Under the pieces are notes generated by a model. The model worked only from the letters and a program-made list of their open reading frames with translations, was not told the origin of the DNA and made no database searches. Positions 20,085-29,974 of a stretch of DNA of 42,003 nucleotides are shown here, piece by piece; position 1 is the first letter of the stretch; every line of letters starts with the position of its first letter. The stretch lies in contig JBOZIK010000001.1 in assembly GCA_051453625.1 (NCBI GenBank), positions 54,883,506-54,925,508 on the forward strand, in the 5' to 3' direction. This DNA is from Welwitschia mirabilis (taxonomy: Eukaryota; Gnetophyta; Gnetopsida; Welwitschiales). The translations under genes were made by a program, and so were the position numbers.

Positions 20085-20873
20085 CAATACATAAAAATTT
20101 GAACTGCCAGTCTAATTACAAGGATCAAGGTATTGAATGGTTGTTGCTCTTAGAATACCATAATCTTCAATAGTGGGAAAGACACTATTAGTACTAATTT
20201 GGCTGAGAGGACCTCACCCAGTCAATGATTTATCAGGATAGTGTTACGTCTATTTTTTAAAAATTTTATTTTTATTTAAAAAACTTATAAAACATCAAAC
20301 TTACTTAATTTGGAAATGATAGAGGTAATAAATATTGAAACAACAATTCTAATAAATTTTAAAACGGAAAACCTTAATTTCTTTAAAACATTTAACCTCA
20401 TAATTTTTGAAACGGTAAACCTAATTTTATTGAATCATTTTCACCTTTTAAAAAGGGCCAAACAAATGCACACAATCAGCGGAAGACATTGATAAATCTC
20501 GGCCAGTGTTACACCTAATTTATAAATATATTTAAAAAATGTTTTTCTTTGAAATTATATTTTTACTTTAAATAAAAAGTAACTTATGAAACATTAAATT
20601 TAATTAATTTGGAAATGGTAGAGACTGACATATCTTGACCAATATATATATATATAATATTATAACAAATATAGTAGATCTGGATCGAAGATGAAGGCAA
20701 TAGATTTTCTCATCAATATGCAAAAGTTAAGAAAACAACATACTATATTCACTCTTTGAAGCATAAGAATGATGAGATAATATACAATTAAGAGTTTAGA
20801 GTGAATTAAAGCATGCCTTAATAATCGGGAAGGCAAGATTGAAATGCCATAAAATTCACTCCATTCCGTCTCG
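20085..20873 (+). repeat. Gap-flanked duplication, copy B with insertion
   Basis: The copy A sequence is split near 20,204 and resumes near 20,672 (AAATATAGTAGATC). The roughly 470-base insertion holds two imperfect units starting GTGTTACGTCTA (20,240) and GTGTTACACCTA (20,506), each ending near AATTTGGAAATGRTAGAG, so about 265 bases apart. The TGTTAC starts suggest LTR ends, but no proof is available. The copy ends about 170 bases before the promoter of the Agenet gene. Confidence 0.65.
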
Positions 20874-21041
20874 ATGGTATCAAAAGAAACGCTCAGGCAA
20901 AGAGTAACGGAAGTTCCTCACCAGGTTGACGGGAACGAGTGAAAGCTTCGTCGGCTTGCAAGGAAAACCTGCAAATATTACGTTATAAACATTCATTGTT
21001 TAGAATATGCCTTTCAACTTTGGTGATATTTGAATAAAGCT

Positions 21042-21049
21042 TATATAGA
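21042..21049 (+). promoter_or_regulatory. TATA box of the Agenet gene
   Basis: TATATAGA sits 88 bases before the ATG at 21,130. A transcription start about 30 bases downstream, near 21,075, would leave a 5' leader of roughly 55 bases. The surrounding 200 bases are less A+T-rich than the repeats on either side, as expected for unique promoter DNA. Confidence 0.55.
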
Positions 21050-21129
21050 GGCTAGGCTACCCTGAAAGTCCTTTATTGTTCAAATTCCCCACTCTTCTCA
21101 GTAAAAGTGGTTCCGCGTTGAAGAAGAAG

Positions 21130-21567
21130 ATGCCTTCTCAGAAAGCGAATGAATGGTTCAAAAAGGGGGACACGATCGAAGCTCAGTCTTACAGGGAAGG
21201 CAGCTTCATTTGGCGCCAAGCTAAGCTTTTGAAAATTTGGCCCGACAAACACTTAGTAGATGTGCAGTTCATAGATGACGCTGAAGCTTCTCCTTGTTCA
21301 ACGGAAGAGTCTGTTCTGTTTTGGGATTGCAGGCCTCTTCCTCCCCAAGTTAAGGGAATCCAAAAATACGTAGTCGGCGACTGTGTGGAGGCGTTTCAAG
21401 AAAATTACCGGTTTCCTGGGCAAGTCATCAGGGAGTTCCCTGATAGGCCTGGTTTCTATGACGTCTATATACTGTGCTATCAGTACACTGCAGAATTTCA
21501 TTACAGCACGTTAAGGCCTATGTCTCACTTCAATTTTGATACCGGTTCTTGGTCGCTGCTTCCTAAG
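21130..21567 (+). CDS. Agenet gene exon 1 (both Agenet modules)
   Basis: This exon encodes residues 1-146. Base composition and codon use are clearly less A+T-rich than the flanks, and no stop occurs. After the donor the frame runs 12 more codons (VYLFFLICIKD-like) to a stop, so intron retention would give a protein with both modules but no charged tail. Confidence 0.85.
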
Positions 21568-24500
21568 GTATATCTGTTTTTTCTTATTTGCATTAAAGAT
21601 TGATTAATTACTGAAAATCGGGAGCTGGTTTTGATAATATACTTGACGATCCAAACTTCGTTTTTCTGTAACAAAGCAGTAGGTTCAAAGTTCAAATTTT
21701 GCTTGGTATTTGGAACAGCGTTACGAAAAATAGAAATAAGGCTTTATTTGCCAATAACGCGTTTTCTGAAAATTAGTAGTAACTTTCATTGTTTATCTGT
21801 TACAAATTACACTCTATATCGGTAGGGATATTGACACCACTGTTTCGCAAAAAACAAGGTATTGTCTGTCTGGATACGTATATCTTCGTGTGCTCTCCGA
21901 GCGTTCGAGGGATAAAACAAAGGGGAGGAGCAAAGAAAGGATTTACACAAAAAAAACCATATAACAGAACAGAAACTGGAGAATATAGGATACGAACCCT
22001 GAAAATCCAACGATATTCGTAGCTTTCCGTCATTGACTTTAAAAACAATTAATGTAGCGTCTTCAGTGGTTCCTGTTGCAGATGCAATGCCTTCTTCTTC
22101 AGTATCACTGCTACTGGACTCTTGGTAAGTCCGAGAATCATAGAATGCCAAAAAACATTTAAGAAGTCGTGTAACAGAAATCAACACCTATGTAGTTGGA
22201 AAATCTTCTTCTTTAGTGTGTTTTCAATTTTTCATCGGTTTAGGTGCAATTTATCTTTTCAGACAGAAAAAGGTTGTGAGAGTTTAAGCTTGCAATACGG
22301 CAAATTTCAATAACATTTACATTGTGTAAGTGATAGGCAATGCACACGTCTATGTTTTGCAGAAAGAAACGTGACCTTTGGGGTTATCAACAGGCATTGT
22401 GCCATTGCAGTGGCTGACTGCAATTGGTTTAGTTGCACCTGTTGTCTTAAGACAGTGGTGACTACTTCTGAAGCCGATCTCTGTTGAATGTATAACCTGG
22501 CAGATGTACTGCAGTTTGTTGTGCTGCTCACTCGCAAGACCACCTGGGTGAAACCCACAACTGACCTGTTGGATTATGCTGAATATTGACCAGAATTGGC
22601 AATGGTCAACTACATTAGCAATCTGATTCTACAAGATATACGAAACAAAGAATAATGAGAGAAAGAAACAAAGATCATATTCGTTTTTGAGTAGAAGCCT
22701 AATTTTCGAATAAGTTCTATTAGTGTGAATATAATACAGTTCCCCAATAGTTATTATTTCTTGTGTACAAGCTTCATCATTGCACTATGAGGCAGCACAT
22801 CTGTGCCTCAGATTTCCAACAGTCACTTATTTTATTCAGACATAAGCCTTTGTGTTACAGTCTTCCTCTTCGCAAAAGTATGTCTATTTTGTGTACAGAA
22901 CTGTGTTCATTTGTATAAGGTGTTGTGATTGCCCCAATTTTGTATCCCTGTATGAAATAGCCATGTAATAACCATGGGTATATGACGTTTGCGAGGGTCT
23001 CTTTTATTCCCTCACAAATGCTTTGTGATCGCTTCTTTGATTTGAGTTCTATTTCACAAAAGCTCATTTTCCTTCTGCTCCCTTGTTGGCTTCCACAATC
23101 TTTGATTTGAGTTCTATTCCACAAGAGCTCATTTTCCTTCTGCTTCCTTGTTGGCTTCCACAATCCTCATCTATAGATAGTTTAACAATACATAATCATA
23201 CATATTCTTTCCAAGATTGCACCAACCAACAGAGGATTTCATTGTGTACTTCTTGTGGAATATACAATATCCATGAGGAATTTTCCAAGAGAAATTTAAC
23301 ATAATCCAAATGATTTCATCCAAGCCAATATCTGCACTAGCAAACCATGTCTATTTCTTTCTTTGTATGAAAAGTTGCAGCAGAAGCCTTCGAGTCTATA
23401 TCTATCCATTTCTTATATTCTTTGATAGCTATCTGCACAATCAAGTAGCCATAGTGTTCTGCAAAATTCAATATCTATTAGGGTATTATTGTGCCTAGAA
23501 AGGGAAACAGTTTTGATCTCCATCTATTTTTACAAGGATAAGATGATTATCACTTTCTCTTCTTTTTGTTCTTCTTTCTCCCCTTGGAAAAAGCTAAATT
23601 CTGGATCTATGGTGGCCAGTACCATTACCAAGAGGATTGTTAGCTCTCCAAAACAGCAGCGGCATTAGATGCAAATTAGTCATGCACCCAATTTCTTCCC
23701 CTAGCTCTCAATCACCTACTTCTTACCCAATGGTTTTCAGATAGTAGCAGGCTTCTTCTTGAAAGACCTTATACTCCTGAAGGCTAAAGGGAAAAGAAGA
23801 TGGGTTTGTCTTAGCCTAATAAAAGTCTAGTTGCCCAATTCCTTCACTATGAAAAACCAACAGCCAGAAGAAGAAGAAGAAGAAACTAGAAGGGATAAAA
23901 AAGTTGGGATGTGGAAGCAACATATGATTATCATATGCACTAAATGTTTCTTTTTGAATTGAACTTCTTGTCAAATGGAGAGATTCACCACATTGATGTT
24001 CTCTCACAGTGTAGCATCATAAGAAAACCATGGAACGTGGAAAGAAAATAAGGCAATGTTGACACTCACTACAAGCCCAGGCTTGCAGTGAATGGTTTTG
24101 CTAAAATCCTGGTTGTCTTTAATCTTTATTATATCTTAGGCTAAAGAACGGAAGGCTTTTTAGCTTCAATGGTTGGACGTCTAGACCTGGAATTGGAATA
24201 AATAGACATTAAGATAGCACTTCTGAATGGGTTATACGTATGTAGAAGAGGAGGGCAAAAAAAGAAAAACATGAATTGCCGAAGGATTTAAAAACTCAAA
24301 TCCTAATATAGTGTGCAGAAAAAGGAAATTTGTAGCCTCAAGAACCCACCAAGTCAGTGGTGCAAGAAATTTGACATGTACATGCATGATCATAAGTACG
24401 CAAGACATGATGTTGAGCATTGTGAGTAACTTTCATCCATCTTCTGAGTGTAATATTGCAAGTTTACTTTTGTGTGTTTTTGAGATACTGAATGAAGAAA

Positions 24501-26928
24501 ATGATGCAGCAGATATTGCATGTTTGAAGAGGGAGGTGGTACAGTGTTTTGCCACAAAGGGTCTTTGAGCCAGTAAACAACTCCTTCGTCTGAGGATTTT
24601 GTGGATAGAGAACAACTTATCAGATTTTTCTGATACAGTCTAATTGTGTTGGAAAGCAGCTTTAGCTTTTCAACATGGATGATTGTGTTCTTGTAAGTAC
24701 ACCTCCTAGATCTTAGTTTAGATAAGTCCATTGATGATTAGCCATCGGCTAAAGAGGCAAGGAGAAAATGAATTCAGTTCTTATACAACGGTTAGTCTCA
24801 TGTGTGCCATTGGGAGTTTTGTCCAACTCTATGAGCAACTAATGATAGAAAAAATGGAAAATTGTCAAATGGATAAGAAGGAACTTAAAAGGCATGCATT
24901 TCCATTCCTTATCATGCTTGGATAAGTGGATCAAGTAATTTGCTGTTTCAAGTTTCATGGATGAATGCTATTCTAGAGCAACTAATGACACAAAATGGAA
25001 CTGAGAAGTTGTGAAATGGATAGTAAGGTACAGGCACACATTTTCGAGTGGATTAAGTAATTTTCCATTTCAAGTTTAATGGGTGAATGCTATTGTGGCT
25101 ATGAAGGGTCCTGTAGATCCTCCATTGTAAGTAATGAAGTTGTCACAAAGTGCCATCCATCGTGCTAAGAATGTATCATATCAGGCAAAGACAAAGAATA
25201 TTGATAGTCAACACTGCTCCCTTTCATCAGAAAGGCCATTAGGGATGTGTAACTAGAGATCAAGAAGGTAGTGTAGAAAACCATGCAAACACGTTCACAA
25301 AGTCTATAAGTATGTCAAAGATCTTCTTGTTGTAGGGGGGTTGGATTGTATTTTGCATGATCTAGGTGTTTTATAACCAATATGTCTTCTTTAGCTTGAA
25401 TTTAAAATTAAACGATACACCTTCAAGGGGAATATTGTTTACAGGTTTGAAGCCAGGCTTTCTTTGGAAAGTGATTTTTTTAAGTTGCTTTGTGATAGAG
25501 TCAAGTTGTAATTAAATTAAAAGGTGAAGGTGGGTTTGTTTAGACATCATCCTTCATGCTAGAATGAGTAGGAAGATTTGTGTAAGAGCCTGTTGTGATT
25601 TTGTGTACAAAGGAACAGCAATTTATGGTGGTATGTTTCTTGTTAGGGCGAGTTTGCTCAAACGTGAGTTGAATTAGCTCATTTTGAGGGTTTCATCTAA
25701 CTTGAAAAGATGCTTCGCGTGACTTGATGCTGTTATTCATGTGTGATATATTTAGCATCTTTGTGCAAGAGAATTTTCGTGTAAAACGTAACAGCTATTG
25801 CAGACTGTTTTGGACTCTTTTGAGGACATTATTTCTCCTCTTTTGTCTTCCTTTATGTTTTGTAGAATTAATAATATAGCTTTATGTTGTGCTTTGTATG
25901 GACATAGAGGTTGAAACATGTTCGGTTACCTGGGTTTCTTGATATCCCATCATATACTTTTCATTGATGCTATTGACTTAATCGTAATATAAAAAGTGAT
26001 ACCATGTTATGTTGACAAGACGCATTGATGATATTGCCAATATTGCCCTATAAACACTGCAAAAACAGTAAATTATCATAAGTTTAAGGTCGTATTTTTC
26101 TATCAGAAGCAAGTAAAGAATCTCTAAATTTATAAAAATTTGACATCTCCTACATTCTTTCTACTAAAATTGTTAGAATGCAAGTGACTTAGAGTAACAA
26201 CAAGACTTGGCATTTCATACTGCAGAATCTTCACATGCAATTATCGTTGTTGAATCTAAATTTCTAATTCCTGTAGCACATTTCTGTTGTTGAGAACCTC
26301 CTTATGCCAAGTGAATGAATTTTCTATTTATGCATTAGTTTTAATGCATTAGAGATGAGTGCTAGTTACCCTCTCATTGCTATATTCTTCATCATGAAAA
26401 AGCCTGTGTATTCTTATTTCTTTTTGTGCATATCATTTCTTTGCCAATAAATGTGCATAGTATCAAAACATATGGTGTATTGTTTGACCATGACAACACT
26501 TCAAATAACTAAGGGTTGATCTGAATTGACAGGAACCCATTTGTGATGCCTTTGCTGAGGTTCTTAGACAGAGACAAGAAGCTGAGGCTCAAAAAGCCCA
26601 AATTCCTCTCCCAGTTACAGATGCATGCAATAGTTCCGAGACTGAAGATGATACTCAAGATCTATCTCGTAAGAAGAGAAAATTATCAATGCAAAAAGCA
26701 ATTAAGCATAAAAACTATGACCTCATGGATGACGATGATACTTCAGGTTCATCTGATTATCATGCTAAGAGAAAAAGAAAATCCTCAGTTATCAATCCCA
26801 CCAAGCCTTCTCATGAATATTTGGTGGGTGAAGATGATACTGCTGATCCTGATTATCAGCCTAGAAGGCAAACATCCATTAGGAGGTCAAAACGTATCAG
26901 AAACTTTGACAGGCACAAGTATTTCTAA
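21130..26928 (+). CDS. Tandem Agenet (Tudor-like) domain protein, two coding exons
   Basis: Coding exons are 21,130-21,567 and 26,533-26,928, joined in phase 0 (CCTAAG/GTATAT donor, TTGACAG/GAACCC acceptor) to give 277 residues. Residues 9-72 form a first Agenet module (WFKKGDTIEAQS, the W at 28 with following QAKLLK, then CRPLPP). Residues 79-130 form a second (KYVVGDCVEAF, FPGQVI, HYSTLRP). Agenet modules are plant Tudor-like folds that often bind methylated histone tails or other chromatin ligands. Residues 147-277 are disordered, with basic clusters RKKRK (192-196) and AKRKRK (224-228), acidic patches (EDD, MDDDD, GEDD) and a final RRSKRIRN, suggesting a nuclear protein. The upstream TTG-started extension is ignored because the ATG has a fair context. 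No close named relative is recognised and the binding target is unknown. Extra exons in the intron cannot be excluded. Confidence 0.8.
21807..22187 (-). other. Antisense open stretch of unknown status in the intron
   Basis: The minus strand is open for 126 codons. Its middle part is coding-like: an acidic Ser-rich run (ESSSSDTEEEGIASATG) and then DATLIVFKVNDGKLRISLD. The remainder is hydrophobic and less convincing. No known domain is recognised. It may be a fragment of an unrelated gene or pseudogene lodged in the intron, or chance. Confidence 0.25.
22082..22124 (+). other. Possible 43-base cassette exon
   Basis: A TTGCAG acceptor at 22,076-22,081 and a perfect CTTG/GTAAGT donor at 22,125 bracket 43 bases. 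Inclusion between the two coding exons would shift the frame and give a stop a few codons into the last exon, so it would be a poison exon. Only the splice motifs support it. Confidence 0.2.
23035..23164. repeat. 65-base tandem duplication in the intron
   Basis: Two adjacent 65-base units (23,035-23,099 and 23,100-23,164) start CTTTGATTTGAGTTCTAT and end GGCTTCCACAAT. They differ at three positions, all transitions, so the duplication is much younger than the surrounding retroelement decay. The minus-strand frame across it simply repeats the unit. Confidence 0.85.
24150..25435 (+). pseudogene. Copia pol relic (RT to RNase H tail) in the intron
   Basis: Plus-strand fragments follow Copia RT in order. 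IDIKIALLNG near 24,200 corresponds to the D-V-K-T-A-F-L-N-G block. KFDMYMHDHKYARHDVEHC at 24,367-24,423 corresponds to the block before the YVDD motif. YTTVSLMCAIGSFV near 24,783-24,824 corresponds to P-Y-S-x-A-V-G-S-L-M-Y-A. AKNVSYQAKTKNIDSQH near 25,165 matches the C-terminal A-R-T-K-H-I-D block, then ANTFTKS near 25,290. Stops and frame changes are frequent. The YVDD site is not recognisable. It ends in a polypurine tract and LTR start. Confidence 0.7.
25424..25430 (+). promoter_or_regulatory. Copia polypurine tract
   Basis: TTCAAGGGGAATATTGTTTA matches the usual Copia boundary (purine run, then ATTGTT). The LTR would start TGTTTACAGG at 25,436. The tract primes plus-strand DNA synthesis in an active element. 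Confidence 0.55.
25436..25920 (+). repeat. Probable 3' LTR of the intronic Copia relic
   Basis: Only the left edge is supported by the polypurine tract. The right edge is a guess from usual Copia LTR length. No matching 5' LTR was found in 21.6-24.1 kb, so the element is truncated on the left or that LTR has decayed. Confidence 0.4.
26533..26928 (+). CDS. Agenet gene exon 2 (charged C-terminal tail and stop)
   Basis: Encodes residues 147-277 and the TAA stop at 26,926-26,928. It opens EPICDAFAEVLRQRQEAEAQ, a short predicted helix, then alternating acidic and basic patches, and ends RRSKRIRNFDRHKYF. It is open in phase with exon 1 from the acceptor onward, which is strong support for the two-exon model. 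Confidence 0.8.
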   Translation, partial: EPICDAFAEVLRQRQEAEAQKAQIPLPVTDACNSSETEDDTQDLSRKKRKLSMQKAIKHKNYDLMDDDDTSGSSDYHAKRKRKSSVINPTKPSHEYLVGEDDTADPDYQPRRQTSIRRSKRIRNFDRHKYF

Positions 26929-27300
26929 AGAGAAGAAATAAGGCAATCTCTGCATAGTGAATATCATGGGGGAAATGCATAGAAGCATAGGCATCATCTG
27001 GAGGTCACTTATTGCTTTGTATCCAAAAACTCGAAGATGTTAAAGGATGGCTGTGAATATATTTCAGGAGCCTTCGAGAGGGAAATGTATGGAAGCATAA
27101 AGGATCGCTTGCTAGATTCAGGTCTCAAACTTAATGGATGTAAAGCATGCCTTTCTTGCATGACCTAAATTATTTTCTAGAATCACAACTTAATGGTTTT
27201 GTTTATCTTATAGTATTTGTATATTGCTTATTTTGCAACTGTTAATATATCTTGATTGACATTTTTTATAAAATTACAAAGTTGTGAAATTTACTTAGTG
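26929..27300 (+). other. Probable 3' untranslated region
   Basis: No coding sequence. A 22-24-base word (GGGAAATGYATRGAAGCATA) occurs at 26,970 and 27,079, 109 bases apart. No clear AATAAA is present and the poly(A) site cannot be placed. Confidence 0.4.
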
Positions 27301-28829
27301 TCCTTCTCCTCCATTCTTACAATTAGATTTTACTTATGTTTCTAAATTGTTGTCATTCTGGTCCAGGAACCTTTGCAATTGGTTCTCTACAACTTATTAT
27401 TCATCTTTTCATGTCAAACGAGGAAATTTGCTTTAATCATAAACAGATTATTGGGTAATGGATGCTTAAACAGTGTCATTGTATTCGTGATCTTACATAG
27501 TCTTGTTTTCAATGCTATTTTTACTTTTTCTTTTGAATTTTACAGGATCTGCCAAAGAGAAACTAAAACAACTTATTTGATGATTCATAATTAACACAAA
27601 GATGCAGTTCAGCATTCATATGTTTACTCAGTGAGTGGCATTAATATAAAAAGTTCATCTCTCGTAGTCAAGCACGCAACCTGATACAAAGGCCTGGTTG
27701 ATCCCAAAGATGATACTTATATGTTTATATTTTGTTTGTAAGATTGTAATTTTTGTTTAAAACATTTGGCATGAGGTTATTAAGGATTTCTGTATAAAAG
27801 CCCTGTGAATCATTATGAAAATCATTTTCAATCTCTTGCAGAATGGATATTTGGAAAACAATTATGAAAACATACCATACTTATCATTTGCTCTCGGTTT
27901 TTCATATAAATTATACTCTCGGTTTTATGTGCTTTCTCATTTAAATTGTTGTGTAAGTAATATTTTTCTGTTGATTTATCTATTTAGTTGTACTGCTCAA
28001 TATCCAATGCCTTTGTAGCATGTTGTCAACTAGTTGTTCAATTATTGAGCATATGCTTACACTCATCATCCATTAGAAGCCATCTGGTATAATGTTCTAT
28101 ACAAGTTCCTAAGAGGGCATCATATAATGTGTACAGCATTCGATACCGCTATTATTAATGCATAGTTATTCATTTAGAAAAACAAAGAAGGCTTGTCAAC
28201 AGAGGGCGAAACTGGAAGATGCAAATAACCAGATGTTGAATGTGTAGTAAGATACAGAAGATGCAAGTGTTTGCATCCTTTGTACAGTCCCCTAGACTGC
28301 TTAGCACTTTCACCCTCTATCTCCCATACAGCCGTCCCCATGTTTTGTATACAAGAACCTTTGCAGATAGGTTGAGCAACATTCTGTGTCAACATTACGA
28401 AATGTGTCAAGAGTCAATGAAGCAACATTCTGTGTCAACATTATGAATGTGTCAAGAGACAATGAAGCAACGGTGTTAAGACTGCTCAAAGCCTCCCAAG
28501 TATTAGTCCTTCAAAGCAATAGCTTCTCTAGTGAAATAAGGAAACTAGTCACTCATATTTCTGCTTCCTCTTCTTTCTTTATTCAATGTTATAGGGTGTG
28601 TTGTTTTACCCTTATGCATGGAAGCACAGGAAGTCAATGGCATTCTAATTCAAATACTAATGGATGTCACAGGAGGATTTTCTCTTTTGAAGTGCTCAAA
28701 ACCGCCCAAAACAGGGTTCCTGATCCATGGGTTGTGGAACATTTCACATATACAACCTTCAAACCAATGAGTGTTAAAGAAACACAGCATGATCTCACTT
28801 ATCATAAGATGGGGGTCCCTAATTCATGA
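27301..28829. other. Unassigned region after the Agenet gene
   Basis: Short plus-strand frames (27,373-27,594; 27,815-28,018) are Phe/Leu/Ile-rich and not convincing. A longer one (28,386-28,829, 147 codons, GTG at its start) crosses a tandem duplication and then reads SSFFIQCYRVCCF and VLKTAQNRVPDPWVVEHF. No domain is recognised. Less A+T-rich bases at 28,250-28,800 suggest former unique or genic DNA, perhaps a gene remnant. Confidence 0.3.
28373..28466. repeat. 47-base tandem duplication
   Basis: Two units starting AGCAACATTCTGTGTCAACA and ending GTGTCAAGAGNCAATGA lie side by side (about 28,374 and 28,421), with one 1-base length difference. Because the units differ by one base in length, the reading frame changes between them. 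Confidence 0.75.
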
Positions 28830-29555
28830 CACATATACAATATCTGAGTTGAAAATTCTTTGAACTTTGAAAGTTACTTGAAACTTATAGAACAAAGCCA
28901 TACCATGAACTAACATTTAGAGTGAGTACTTCAGAGTCGAGAGAAAACATAAATATCACAGACCTTTATTAACCAATAGCCTGTCTAAAGCTTCGAGTAT
29001 AAGTGTTCAAGAAAAATACAGCACAACATAAGACATGTAAAAGGTACTAAGCCAAACGGCAGCTTGGGTATATGTAGACCCAAAGAGTTGCATTAACGCT
29101 TCACATTAATGCATTGTATTAATGTGTGTGGCACCATCAATTTGACAGCCAACATTTACAACAACTAGTGACCTTCCAAATTTTTAGAAGAGGCCAAGGG
29201 TCTTAAACTGTATTCAAAAGCTTCATGCACATCAAAGAGTGATACAAATCGGGTAGCATAATATTACTTGTTCATCAAAATGTAAAACATAAAATTTAGA
29301 ACTACAAAGATTCAATAAAATTAATATATTATCACGTGGATGATCTATCTAATGGTCGATTTCCTTTTTGTGCTTCCCTTTTCCTAAAAACTTTTTCTTT
29401 TTTCCCCTTTCTTTTAAATAAATAATCCCACATTTACGTGAAAGATTATGACATGTCCAAGTCTCTCAGTAGCATATTTCATTCTAAGCTTATGGTAGAA
29501 TCTATGTCTTCTTCTGATTCTTAGATTTCTACTTTGACAATTTGGCCTTTTTATC

Positions 29556-29576
29556 ACTACTACTACTACTACTACT
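29556..29576. repeat. (ACT)7 microsatellite
   Basis: Seven perfect ACT units followed by a T run. Confidence 0.95.
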
Positions 29577-29882
29577 TTTTTTTCTTACCTTCTTGTTCAC
29601 CACCATGCTTATCCATATTTGATAGCTCTAGTTGTTTAGAGATTTGCATCTTCAATACTGACATGGTGTACCAACTACATGAAGAAACTTTGTTACCAAA
29701 ATGTAATGGAATGTAATGTTGCGATTGGCCTTTGTAATTTCTAAATTTCAAAGACTGAAAGAACCATGACTAGAAATATATTCTAATGAAATGGCTATTT
29801 ACAAAATGCTAAGACAAGGCTTATAAAATTTTACTCAATTTATTTATTTTAATGCTACTTATAGTATCTAAATTTGTCAGCA

Positions 29883-29974
29883 ATAGGAAGATTCAAGGAA
29901 GTCACTAAATAAATATTTTGGATTAGCCATAGGAGGACTCAAGGAATTCACTAAATAAATATTTTGGATTAGGC
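29883..29974. repeat. 46-base tandem duplication
   Basis: Each unit starts ATAGGARGAYTCAAGGAA and ends TTTTGGATTAG. Only a few bases differ. Confidence 0.85.

Larger units (their letters stand above)
21568..26532 (+). other. Large intron (4,965 bases) of the Agenet gene
   Basis: Defined by GT at 21,568 and AG at 26,531-26,532, with matching phase. It contains a Copia relic in the gene's orientation, a 65-base tandem duplication, and unassigned sequence at 21,600-22,900. Long introns filled with old retroelements are typical of gymnosperm genes. Branch-point details cannot be judged. Confidence 0.7.

Noticed and set aside
21076-21129. Upstream extension of the Agenet protein
   Set aside because: It would need a TTG start and lies at the likely transcription start; the ATG at 21,130 is preferred.
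21960-22010. tRNA-like T-arm (GGTTCGTATCC on the minus strand)
   Set aside because: The stem does not pair properly and no anticodon or acceptor arms can be drawn.
22855-23163. 102-codon minus-strand frame with internal repeats
   Set aside because: It is a translation of the 65-base tandem duplication and its flank; no domain is seen.
24311-24568. 85-codon plus-strand frame as an extra exon of the Agenet gene
   Set aside because: The sequence aligns, in other frames, with Copia RT blocks.
26543-26941. 132-codon frame starting at an ATG in the last exon
   Set aside because: It is the wrong frame of Agenet exon 2; the frame continuing from exon 1 through the splice junction is better supported.
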